Source of the DNA: Jannaschia pohangensis
GTDB lineage: Bacteria > Pseudomonadota > Alphaproteobacteria > Rhodobacterales > Rhodobacteraceae
Direction of reading: 5' to 3'
Assembly: GCF_900113875.1 (NCBI RefSeq)
Contig: NZ_FORA01000001.1
Span: forward strand, 186,001 to 250,000
Length of the DNA: 64,000 nucleotides
The notes under the pieces were generated by a model. It did no database searches and had not been told where the DNA came from. It saw only the letters and a program-made list of their open reading frames with translations. The stretch's first letter is position 1. Every line of letters begins with the position of its first letter. Below are positions 8,500-16,558 of the stretch, piece by piece. The translations under genes were made by a program, and so were the position numbers.

Positions 8500-10744
8500 T
8501 CATTCCTATCGCATGGACCTGATGGGTCACGCCGAACTGGTCGATGCCGCCCCGGTCGTGGCCGGGTCGATGACGCATTTCACGCTTGTCTATACGGCCG
8601 GCAAGTTCGGCATCGACGATCTGGGGGGCGTCCGCGTGGCGATGCGGACCCATTCGGACATGACGCCGCTGCAAACCACCGACCCCGAGGCGCCGGGCTA
8701 CCTGACGGTCGAGGCGTCGAACGGTGCGCCGATCGAGTATCGCTTCGACTACAAGCGCAACATCCGCCCTTGGGGCAATTGCATCACGGTGCTCTGCAAG
8801 GGTTTCCTGCGGCCTGACGACACGCTGACCTTTCGCATCGGCGACACCCGTCAGGGCGGCCCCGGCGTGCGGATGCAGACCCATTGCGAAAGCGCGTTCC
8901 AGTTTCGAGTGACGGTCGATGCCTTTGCCTCGGTCGACTATACCCCGATCCTCGAAGAGCGTCAGCCGACCGTCGCCATCGTTCCCGGCCCCGCAGTGGT
9001 CTGGAAGGCGCTTCTGCCGACGCTGCGCCGCCCCGGAGAGCCGTTCCGCCTGATCGTGAAGGCCGAGGATCGGTGGGGTAATCCGAGCGATCAATTCGCC
9101 GGAACGCTCAACCTGACCGCGACCCCGCGGATCGACGGCCTGCCGTCCTCGGTCACGTTGGAACGCGGGCAATTCTCGGCCATCGTGAACGACCTTTCGC
9201 TGGACACGCCCGGGGACTACGCGGTCGAGGTGTCGGACGGCGACACCCTTCTGGCGACGTCGAACCCGCTGCGCATCGCCGACAGCCCCGTTGCGCATTT
9301 CTGGTCCGACATGCACGGGCAGTCCGGCGAAAGCATCGGGACGGGCACGGCGCGGGAATACTTCACATTCGCCCGTGACCGAAGTTTCGTCGACATCACC
9401 GGCCACCAGGCAAACGATTTCCAGGTGACGGACGCCTTCTGGGACGAGATCAATTCGCTGGCCGCCGAGTTCAACGTGGAAGGCGAGTTCCTGTGCCTGC
9501 CTGGCTACGAATGGTCGGGCAATACGGGTCTCGGCGGCGATCACAACATCTGGTACCGGAGCGAGGGGCGACCCATCTATCGCTCCAGCCGGGCGTTGAT
9601 TTCGGACGAAAGCCGCCCGGAAACCGACTGCCACGACGTCAAGGACCTGTTCGAGGCGCTTCAGGGCGAGGACGTCATCGTCGTGCCCCACGTCGGGGGA
9701 CGCTTTGCCGATGTGTCCTATGCCCATGATGCGCGGCTGGAGCCTTCGGTAGAGGTCCATTCCTCCTGGGGGACCTTCGACTGGATCGTCGAGCAAAGCC
9801 TGGAGAACGGCCACCGCATCGGCATCGTCGCGGGCAGCGACGGGCACAAGGGCCGCCCCGGTGCCAGCTATCCGGGCGACGCGAAGTTCGGCTCCTATGG
9901 CGGTCTGACCTGTCACCTCTTGCCGGAGCTGAGCCGCGATGCCCTGTTCGAGGCGTTTCGCCGCCGTCACCACTACGCCACCACCGGCGCGCGCCTGTTC
10001 CTGTCGACCCGTCTGGAGTTCGCAGCGCCCGCCCGCGTCTTCCACCGCAACCCCGATTTCGAGCCGGAGAGCTTCACCCACCAACCCACGGCCATCATGG
10101 GCGATATCGTTCGCACCGCAGAAGACACGGTACGGTTCGAGATGGAGGTTTCGGCCCCGTCGCCGGTCGAGAGGGTGGACCTGTTCGATGGCACCACGCT
10201 GACCGAGACGATCCGGCCCTTCACGGACGCCGATCTGGGCGCGCGGCTGCGGATCATCTGCAAGGGTCAGGAAACCCGCGGGCGTGGACGTCTGGTCAAG
10301 TGGACGGGGCAGGCGCGCCTGACCGGGGCCGAGGCATCCCGGATCGCGGCCGTGAACTACTACAACCCCGACAAGCAACCGCGATTGACGGCCCCCGATG
10401 TGATCGATTGGGTGACGGTCACGACAGGCGGTTTTTCCGCCATCGATGTCTGGCTTTCGCGCGAAGACGCGGGGGCCCGGATCGAGATCGAGACCAATCT
10501 CGGCACCCTTGCCCTGCCGCTTTCGGATATCGGTCTGGACCTTACCGTTCTGGAGTGCGGGGGCATCGACAAATCGCTTTCGGTCCAGCGGCTTCCGGTT
10601 GCCCTTGCCAAGAAGCACGTCACGGTCTCTCGCGAGATCGCGATCCCCGACACCGGGGAACGGGCGATCTTTGCACGCGTCGCGTTCGAAGACGGCCATG
10701 TCGCATGGTCCAGCCCGATCTATGTCGGAAAGGACAAGGCATGA
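8492..10744 (+). CDS. DUF3604 / PHP-like protein in the tct operon
   Basis: This 750-residue protein matches the DUF3604 family, proteins with a PHP-like metal-binding core. The N-terminal 270 residues look like beta-rich domains. The catalytic-like part begins at HFWSDMHGQSGES and includes DITGHQANDFQ, CLPGYEWSGN and IVAGSDGHKGRPG, where His and Asp residues could bind metals. There is no signal peptide, so it is probably cytoplasmic. It overlaps tctA by 8 bp and the CoA transferase by 4 bp. Family members appear repeatedly beside uptake and CoA-transferase genes, but no reaction is established. I infer a hydrolytic step on the imported compound. Confidence 0.75.
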   Translation: MPDHSYRMDLMGHAELVDAAPVVAGSMTHFTLVYTAGKFGIDDLGGVRVAMRTHSDMTPLQTTDPEAPGYLTVEASNGAPIEYRFDYKRNIRPWGNCITVLCKGFLRPDDTLTFRIGDTRQGGPGVRMQTHCESAFQFRVTVDAFASVDYTPILEERQPTVAIVPGPAVVWKALLPTLRRPGEPFRLIVKAEDRWGNPSDQFAGTLNLTATPRIDGLPSSVTLERGQFSAIVNDLSLDTPGDYAVEVSDGDTLLATSNPLRIADSPVAHFWSDMHGQSGESIGTGTAREYFTFARDRSFVDITGHQANDFQVTDAFWDEINSLAAEFNVEGEFLCLPGYEWSGNTGLGGDHNIWYRSEGRPIYRSSRALISDESRPETDCHDVKDLFEALQGEDVIVVPHVGGRFADVSYAHDARLEPSVEVHSSWGTFDWIVEQSLENGHRIGIVAGSDGHKGRPGASYPGDAKFGSYGGLTCHLLPELSRDALFEAFRRRHHYATTGARLFLSTRLEFAAPARVFHRNPDFEPESFTHQPTAIMGDIVRTAEDTVRFEMEVSAPSPVERVDLFDGTTLTETIRPFTDADLGARLRIICKGQETRGRGRLVKWTGQARLTGAEASRIAAVNYYNPDKQPRLTAPDVIDWVTVTTGGFSAIDVWLSREDAGARIEIETNLGTLALPLSDIGLDLTVLECGGIDKSLSVQRLPVALAKKHVTVSREIAIPDTGERAIFARVAFEDGHVAWSSPIYVGKDKA

Positions 10745-11919
10745 GCAGCCCGCTGACCGGCGTCCGGGTGATCGACTTCACCCACGTTCTGGCCGGTCCA
10801 GCCTGCGCCTACTACCTTGGCCTTCTGGGCGCGGAGGTCATCAAGGTCGAACGCCCCCTGCGCGGCGACGCCATGCGCCACCGGGGCGGAACCGATCCCG
10901 CCCGCGCCGCCCGGGGCATGAGCACCGCCTATGTGACGCAGGCCGCGGGTAAAGCCGCGATCACCCTGGACCTGGAAAGCACGGAGGGCAGGGGGGCGAT
11001 GCGGGACCTGCTCCGCTCTGCCGATGTGTTCGTGGAGAACCATCGCCCCGCCACGCTCCGCGCGCTCGACCTCGACGAAGGGCGCACGCTGGCGCTGAAC
11101 CCCCGGCTGATCCATTGCGCGATGACGGGCTACGGGCGTGGCGGCCCGAACGAAGATGCGCCTGCCTATGACGTCAACATTCAGGCGACCTCGGGGATCA
11201 TGACTCTGACCGGCACGAAGGACACCGGACCGCTGCGCACCGGCGCGCCGATCATGGATTATTCCGTCGCACTGGCCGCCGGTTTCGCCATCGCGGCGGC
11301 GCTGTTCGAGCGGGAGAAGACGGGCAAGGGCACCTTCATCGACGTGTCGATGCTCGACACGGCCTATACGCTGATGAGTTCGACGATCACCGACTTCGTG
11401 GCGACGGGAAACGTGCCCGCCGCCCGTGGAAACGCCGCCAACAGCCGCAGCCCCGGGGCCGGAAGCTTTCCCTGCAAGGAGGGTGTGCTGAGCCTTGGCG
11501 TCAACGAGGAGAGCCAGTTTCGCGCGCTGGCCATCGGGCTTGGCCGGGCCGAATGGCTCGACGATCAGCGGTTTGCGGACCGCCGCATCCGAAATCGGAA
11601 CGCACCCGCCCTTGAGGAAGCCCTGATCGAGGTCCTGGCACAGCGGACCGCCGACGCGTGGGAAACCCATCTGCTGGCCTGTGGTGTGCCAGTCGCGAAG
11701 GTACGGACGTTGCCGGAAAGCCTGGAGACACCGCACAGCAAGGCGCGGGGCTATCTCTGGCAGGATGAGCAGAGCGGGTTGACCGTGCCGGGACTGCCGT
11801 TCCGGATCGGTCAGAGCGGTGCGCATCGCCCCCGCGGCACAATTCGGGACCTCGACGCCGATACGGAGACGATCCTCGCGCAGATCCGGCGGGGCGGATC
11901 GGAGGAGGGGGCTTCCTAG
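10741..11919 (+). CDS. CaiB/BaiF family (class III) CoA transferase
   Basis: The 392-residue product is a family III acyl-CoA transferase. It opens GVRVIDFTHVLAGPACAYYLGLLGAEVIKVER, split here as GVRVIDFTHVLAGP and LGLLGAEVIKVER, and contains the catalytic-Asp region APAYDVNIQATSG (Asp near residue 144). These enzymes move CoA between carboxylic acids. The ATG overlaps the DUF3604 stop in an ATGA junction, so the two are translated together. As last gene of the tct operon it would activate the imported acid to its CoA ester. The specific acid is unknown. Confidence 0.88.
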   Translation: MSSPLTGVRVIDFTHVLAGPACAYYLGLLGAEVIKVERPLRGDAMRHRGGTDPARAARGMSTAYVTQAAGKAAITLDLESTEGRGAMRDLLRSADVFVENHRPATLRALDLDEGRTLALNPRLIHCAMTGYGRGGPNEDAPAYDVNIQATSGIMTLTGTKDTGPLRTGAPIMDYSVALAAGFAIAAALFEREKTGKGTFIDVSMLDTAYTLMSSTITDFVATGNVPAARGNAANSRSPGAGSFPCKEGVLSLGVNEESQFRALAIGLGRAEWLDDQRFADRRIRNRNAPALEEALIEVLAQRTADAWETHLLACGVPVAKVRTLPESLETPHSKARGYLWQDEQSGLTVPGLPFRIGQSGAHRPRGTIRDLDADTETILAQIRRGGSEEGAS

Positions 11920-12022
11920 GCGGTATCTTTGCCGTCGACGGAAGCCATTGCATTGCCGTCGAAAACAGACCTGTCGCGGCGCGACGGTTTCAAGGCGTCG
12001 CTGGCCGCCCGCAGGACGACCT

Positions 12023-12565
12023 TCAGTTGAACCGAAGGGTCTCCAGCCGTGCCATCAGGACCGATTTGACCGATGCACCGACCAGCGCGCCGGTCTCGAT
12101 CATTTGATTTCGGGCAAGCTCACCGCTGTCGTTGACGGCTTTCAGACCGTTCAGCAATTCTGAGGCATGGTCCTGAAATGCCTTGGCGCGAAAGAGAGCC
12201 GGCACCTCGAACTGCGAACCGATGCGGAACAACGGCGTTTCGGTGCTGTCGAAGACCGAGAAGATGTAGAGGAAGTTGTCGAACGCCTCACCGGATTTCC
12301 GATAGTTGCGGATCAGGACCTTCGTGTCCCGGTTTGCCGCGAAATCTCCGCGGATGGTGTTGCGCGACGATTTCTGCGTTTCCTTGCCCTGCATGAATCG
12401 GCAATTGGCCCCGAGCGCCTCTTTGGCGGAATACCCGCTCATCCGATAGAAGGCTTCGTTGGCCAGGATCAGCGGCTCGTTCGGAAGCCGGGGATCACTG
12501 AGCGTCAAGGGAATCTGCGATCCCGAAAAGAAGTCGAAAATAGCTTCGGGAATTTCCAGAGTCAT
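12023..12565 (-). CDS. Short LOV-domain blue-light photoreceptor
   Basis: The 180-residue protein consists of one LOV domain (residues 10-122) with an N-terminal cap and a C-terminal helical extension of about 55 residues, without any enzymatic output domain. The flavin adduct motif is GANCRFMQ, with the reactive cysteine at 55; Asn87, Asn97 and Gln118 (in GSQFEV) are the residues expected to hydrogen-bond FMN. This resembles the short LOV proteins described in Rhodobacter sphaeroides and Dinoroseobacter shibae. Met58 replaces the common Leu of the NCRFLQ motif. It is the last gene of a minus-strand array with Roadblock and dynamin-like genes, so its output is probably a protein interaction. 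Confidence 0.88.
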   Translation of the reverse strand: MTLEIPEAIFDFFSGSQIPLTLSDPRLPNEPLILANEAFYRMSGYSAKEALGANCRFMQGKETQKSSRNTIRGDFAANRDTKVLIRNYRKSGEAFDNFLYIFSVFDSTETPLFRIGSQFEVPALFRAKAFQDHASELLNGLKAVNDSGELARNQMIETGALVGASVKSVLMARLETLRFN

Positions 12566-12596
12566 CGGAAGGGGTCCAGCTGCAGGTCGTGAGATC

Positions 12597-12623
12597 GGCA
12601 GACCGGATCAGATACGGTCTGCC
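12597..12623 (-). promoter_or_regulatory. Intercistronic hairpin between the Roadblock and LOV genes
   Basis: A perfect 9-bp inverted repeat, GGCAGACCG and CGGTCTGCC, encloses a 9-base loop in the 71-bp gap between the two genes. No U-tract follows on the coding strand, so it is not a standard terminator. It could stabilise the upstream transcript or set a lower level of the LOV message. Function is inferred from position only. Confidence 0.5.
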
Positions 12624-12636
12624 AAAGCGTTGTGGA

Positions 12637-12993
12637 TCAGAGAGAGATCTTTTCTTCGGCCTTCTTGACCTGGACGCGGGCCATGCCGAGGTTGGCAGCC
12701 TTCTTGTCCAGGGCGACATAGAGGAACACCGTCGGCGTCTTGGCCAGCGGCCGGATCAGGTGGAACTGCTTGCCCAGCGTGATCAGGATGTCGTCGATGT
12801 GGTCGTCCAGACCCAGCATCTCGATCGCGGCCAGCTTGGCCTTCACGACTTCGGTGTTCGCAGCGCCGGCCGCGTCCAGGTCGAGCGTACCACCGCCCTC
12901 CGATGCCATCATCAGGCCGGTATCGCTGTCGACGAGACATGCACCGATGAAGCCAGCGATTTCGGTGAGGCTGGAAATATCCGTATTTGCCAT
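12637..12993 (-). CDS. Roadblock/LC7 domain protein
   Basis: The 118-residue protein is a single Roadblock/LC7 domain, the fold of MglB and dynein light chains, which commonly form dimers and act on small GTPases. The pattern FIGACLVDSDTGLMMASEGGG followed by a helix and the strand HLIRPLAKTPTVFLYVALDK is typical of the family. The start at 12993 follows AAGGAAG and gives a normal domain length; the in-frame extension upstream is probably untranslated. It lies between a dynamin-like GTPase gene and the LOV gene on the same strand. No MglA-type small GTPase is encoded nearby, so the dynamin-like proteins are its likely partners. Confidence 0.8.
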   Translation of the reverse strand: MANTDISSLTEIAGFIGACLVDSDTGLMMASEGGGTLDLDAAGAANTEVVKAKLAAIEMLGLDDHIDDILITLGKQFHLIRPLAKTPTVFLYVALDKKAANLGMARVQVKKAEEKISL

Positions 12994-13078
12994 TTTAGTA
13001 TCTTCCTTGGTTTCAGGTTTTAGAGTGGGAACGTCCTGTGAATTGTCCTCTGAGACAACAGACCTTCCGATCAGGGTT

Positions 13079-14308
13079 TCAGTGATTTTGGTCCAATGCG
13101 AACCAAGCGCTTTCCGTGAAATCTTCAAGTTCTCTTTCCAACTGCACGATCACCGCATTGACTGGCGCATCGCCAGGCCGTCCCAGGAGCATCGAGCGGG
13201 CAAAGACTGCCCGATGATCTTCGGATACTTCTAAATCACTGAAAAACGTGGTGAAAAGATGGTTTAATGTGTCATTAAGATGCTCATTTGAGGATTTTTG
13301 TCCTTCATCCGTCCGCAATTCACGGAGGGAAGCGATCATTGATGACACACGCGTGCTAACCGACGTTTCGGATTTCGCGACAGTGGATTTGGTTTTTGCT
13401 CTTTTCGGTTTCGCCGTCGCCCTTGTCGTCGATCTGCCGCCCGGCTTTTTCCGGGTGGTTTTTTCGGGCGCTTTCTCCGCAGCGGGGTTGGCGGATTTCG
13501 GGGCCGTTTTGGTTTCTGTTTTCGCGGGCGTGACAATTGTCGGTTTAGGTACCTCGCGCAATTCACGGATATCGCAAGCGGTAATTGCCGTGGAAATCGA
13601 TGCGTTCAATTCCGCAAGGAAAAGGTCGGCATGGCTTGCAACCCATCGATCCAGATCGAATGTCTTGCCATCGGCGGACCGCGCCGCCAGGGCCGACACC
13701 GTCGCGATCGGGACGACATCCCGAAAGAATTCACCGGCCTCGCTCCTGCACCGCTTCAGGACCTTTCGAAGTCCGTCAGAGCTTTTGAGCAGGTCGGAAC
13801 GGGTCAGGGCCATCAGACTGTTCGCCTGCAATTGCGCGGGCATTGCCGTCCACATTGCCTTTTCCGACTGGCGCCAGGCCTGATTGGCCGCGCTGCACCA
13901 GATCGCGAAATCGAGGTAGCGGCTCAGAAAGCTGAGGGCCCCCGCGGCCAGTCGCGGGTCCGAAATGCCGGGCGTATCCACGATATCCGTCGTCTTGAGG
14001 ATCTCGGCAGGCAGCGAAATTCGAAGCAGAAGAACGTTCTTCTCGCCCGCTTCCCGGAATTTGTCGATGTCGAATTCGGTCAGTTGTCCGTCGCGGGTCA
14101 GCGCTTGGCCCGTTCGGGTTTCACCATAGGTCAACCAGACCACGGGCATGTTCGTCGCCGTGACCTGGGTCGGCAGGAAATCGTTTCCCAACAACAGGTT
14201 CAGGAGAGTTGATTTGCCCGCGCTGTATTCTCCCATCAGGGCAAACACCGGCTTTTGACTGAACCAGGCTTCGAGAATCGAGCGGGTTTCGACGGGAAGT
14301 TCGCTCAT
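13079..14308 (-). CDS. Dynamin-like GTPase, short form with basic linker
   Basis: The 409-residue protein has a dynamin-type GTPase domain at residues 15-245: P-loop GEYSAGKST (26-34), switch threonines in TQVTATNMP, DTPG (111-114) and TRSD (169-172) for guanine recognition. Next comes a Lys/Ala/Pro/Thr-rich disordered linker (about 253-318) and a short helical tail. It lacks the long stalk and membrane-binding region of full dynamins, so it may act with the larger GTPase encoded just upstream. The two genes overlap by 4 bp (ATGA), and bacterial dynamins often occur as such pairs. Base composition toward the 3' end is clearly more AT-rich than in neighbouring genes. Confidence 0.82.
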   Translation of the reverse strand: MSELPVETRSILEAWFSQKPVFALMGEYSAGKSTLLNLLLGNDFLPTQVTATNMPVVWLTYGETRTGQALTRDGQLTEFDIDKFREAGEKNVLLLRISLPAEILKTTDIVDTPGISDPRLAAGALSFLSRYLDFAIWCSAANQAWRQSEKAMWTAMPAQLQANSLMALTRSDLLKSSDGLRKVLKRCRSEAGEFFRDVVPIATVSALAARSADGKTFDLDRWVASHADLFLAELNASISTAITACDIRELREVPKPTIVTPAKTETKTAPKSANPAAEKAPEKTTRKKPGGRSTTRATAKPKRAKTKSTVAKSETSVSTRVSSMIASLRELRTDEGQKSSNEHLNDTLNHLFTTFFSDLEVSEDHRAVFARSMLLGRPGDAPVNAVIVQLERELEDFTESAWFALDQNH

Positions 14309-16419
14309 GAGGTGGCAACCGACCCGGACCGCAGCATTTCCGGTTCGACCGATGGCTGGAACAGCGTTTCCAACTGCGCGACGACATTCTGCAATTCGGC
14401 AATGCGATGACGAACCTCGGTGTCGACGCCCAATTGCCGCATTACCTGAAGGCGCTGTGCCTCACCTCCCAACAAGGACAGGTTCTGCAAGGTCCGAATG
14501 TGTTCGGACAGGAATTCGAAAAGCTGTGTCCGAACCTCTTTGAGGAATTCGATGACGTAGACGTCTTCCATCTCCTTGAGGGTTCTCTTCATTTCGGTTC
14601 GGCTGATCGTTTCGAATTTCTTGATATAGCTGTCCTGATTGAACTTCTGGGCGAACCAGCTTTTGACCCAACCGGTCTGAAAGTCGATCTTCATCGTGCG
14701 CATCAGGGATACGGGGGTCTTGGGACTTGCGGATACAGGCGGCGCGACGGCAAAGAGCCTTGTGCTGTCTTCCAGCACCGTCGCGTATATTCTTTCGATT
14801 TTTGTGGCGGTCTCCGAGAATACCCTGTCGACCTGACGCGGGGCCGCTTTGACGAATTCGTCATGCGCCAAATTCAGGTCACGCCGCAGCTTGTCGCTGT
14901 CCGGACGCCATTCCTTGATGTCCTTGTTTTCGGCCAGATGCGCTTTCAGGCTAGCCTTGCCGGACAGCATGAAATCACGGAATGTCGAAGACATCAGGAA
15001 CAGCACTTTTTCGGAAAGATCATGGGCGATGACATTGCAGGCCTCGTCCGCCTCTTTCATCGTGTTGTCGAGATCATCGATAAAGGCGTCGAAGTCGAGA
15101 TCTGCGCGCAGGGACGACGTCGATTTGGCGGCCTGCTGCAAATAGATCAACGACTGCCGCGAGATATCGAGGGCGCGACTGCGAACGGAGTCCAGCTTTG
15201 GCCGCCCGACATTCGCGGCACTCTTCTCTGCGAGGATGGCCTGCAATTCATGGAGACCGGACAGATCGAATGTCTTGGTCGCGGCCATTTGTGCCGATCC
15301 CGGTTTTGCATCTTCCAGAAGCGTGACGCTGGAGCCGGCGATGCGGGTCGAGCGCGCCACCGCGAATTGGGCCAGGCGGTCTTCGTTTGCCGTATCGATC
15401 ATCTCTGTCTGACCGGCGGAGGCCAGTTCCGCCCAGGCGGCACTTCCGAACACGATCGGCAATTCGCGCGGCAGGTCCTGCTCTGCCAGAAGGTCGCGGA
15501 TAAAGGTGTCGATTTCGATGATCTGCCGGTCCGGATCCTCGAGTTCGTCTATGCGATTGACAAAAAGCACCAACTCTTTGTGCTTGAGCGCCAACAGGAT
15601 ACGCAGCAGACCGACATCCACCGTGCTGAACGCCTGGTGGGCGCTGAGAACGACCACGCAGATATCCGTTTCGCTCAGATTGGCGAGGGTCATTGCCTCG
15701 CGCAGGAGAAACGGATCATTGACGCCCGGAGTGTCATAAAGAACGGTCGGGAGAGTGTAGTTTTCGTTTTTGATATAGATCTGGGCCGAGCGCGTGACAT
15801 CGGCATATCGGCCTTCGTTCTGGGCGTCGTCATCACCCAGACAGACGTATTTCTTGATCATCTCGGGCGAAAACCCGAGGAAACTGTGATATCCATCGAG
15901 CAGCATGCCGAAGTTGTGCCCAAGGCGCGCCTCTGTGCGGCGCTGCATTGCGGTGACCTGCGCGCGCAGTTCCGCCAGTTCGTCATCCTGGTTGGCACGC
16001 CCGGACTGCTCGCCCAATTCGCCATTGACGGTGATCAGGTTCTGCCATTCTTCCCTGGTGAAGAACTTGAATATCGCATTCTTGCCATGCGGCTGCGGGG
16101 TATTGATGTGGATCGACGTGATGACCGACGTCCAGGGGTTCACGTCCGACGGCAAGAGATCGGGAATGCCGATCAAGGCGTTGGTCAAAGCGGTCTTTCC
16201 GGCCTTGACCTGACCAATCAGGGAAATGCGCGCGGAAAACGCGGCCAGCTCGGATTTCAGGTTCTGGATCGTTGCGGCGGTGTCCGGGTTCGATAGCCGT
16301 TCCAGCCGATCCAGGGCGTCCGCAAGTTCCGCCTGGCAGTTCCGGACCAACTCAGCATCGGGGTAATTCACCTTGCCTTGCGGTTTGAGGAATTCTGAGA
16401 GTTCTTTGTTTTTGAGCAT
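14305..16419 (-). CDS. Dynamin-like GTPase, long form
   Basis: The 704-residue product is a bacterial dynamin-like protein. The GTPase domain has P-loop GQVKAGKT (69-76), a candidate switch Thr in NPWTSVIT, DTPG at 229-232 and NRID at 288-291. The remaining 400 residues are mostly helical with coiled-coil character and would form the stalk; a hydrophobic and basic stretch around GWVKSWFAQKF is a possible membrane contact. The start at 16419 (MLKNKELSEF) is preferred because the upstream in-frame part looks non-coding. It is translationally coupled to the shorter GTPase. Family members remodel or tether membranes; the target membrane here is unknown. Confidence 0.85.
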   Translation of the reverse strand: MLKNKELSEFLKPQGKVNYPDAELVRNCQAELADALDRLERLSNPDTAATIQNLKSELAAFSARISLIGQVKAGKTALTNALIGIPDLLPSDVNPWTSVITSIHINTPQPHGKNAIFKFFTREEWQNLITVNGELGEQSGRANQDDELAELRAQVTAMQRRTEARLGHNFGMLLDGYHSFLGFSPEMIKKYVCLGDDDAQNEGRYADVTRSAQIYIKNENYTLPTVLYDTPGVNDPFLLREAMTLANLSETDICVVVLSAHQAFSTVDVGLLRILLALKHKELVLFVNRIDELEDPDRQIIEIDTFIRDLLAEQDLPRELPIVFGSAAWAELASAGQTEMIDTANEDRLAQFAVARSTRIAGSSVTLLEDAKPGSAQMAATKTFDLSGLHELQAILAEKSAANVGRPKLDSVRSRALDISRQSLIYLQQAAKSTSSLRADLDFDAFIDDLDNTMKEADEACNVIAHDLSEKVLFLMSSTFRDFMLSGKASLKAHLAENKDIKEWRPDSDKLRRDLNLAHDEFVKAAPRQVDRVFSETATKIERIYATVLEDSTRLFAVAPPVSASPKTPVSLMRTMKIDFQTGWVKSWFAQKFNQDSYIKKFETISRTEMKRTLKEMEDVYVIEFLKEVRTQLFEFLSEHIRTLQNLSLLGGEAQRLQVMRQLGVDTEVRHRIAELQNVVAQLETLFQPSVEPEMLRSGSVATS

Positions 16420-16558
16420 CACCAACGTTCCAGATTTCGCAAGAGCGCTGCGCCTAGACACATCGTCCTGACGCCGCCCCCAATTTCGGTGCCATCGAGG
16501 CGGTCTTCGCAAAGGTTGCACCCGGGGGAAGCAGCGCCTTGGCCCGTGGCCCGGAAGA

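Noticed and set aside
11920-12022. Attachment-site copy of the tRNA-Ser 3' end at the far edge of the dynamin array
   Set aside because: I compared the 3' tRNA sequence with the gap after the CoA transferase and saw no duplicate.
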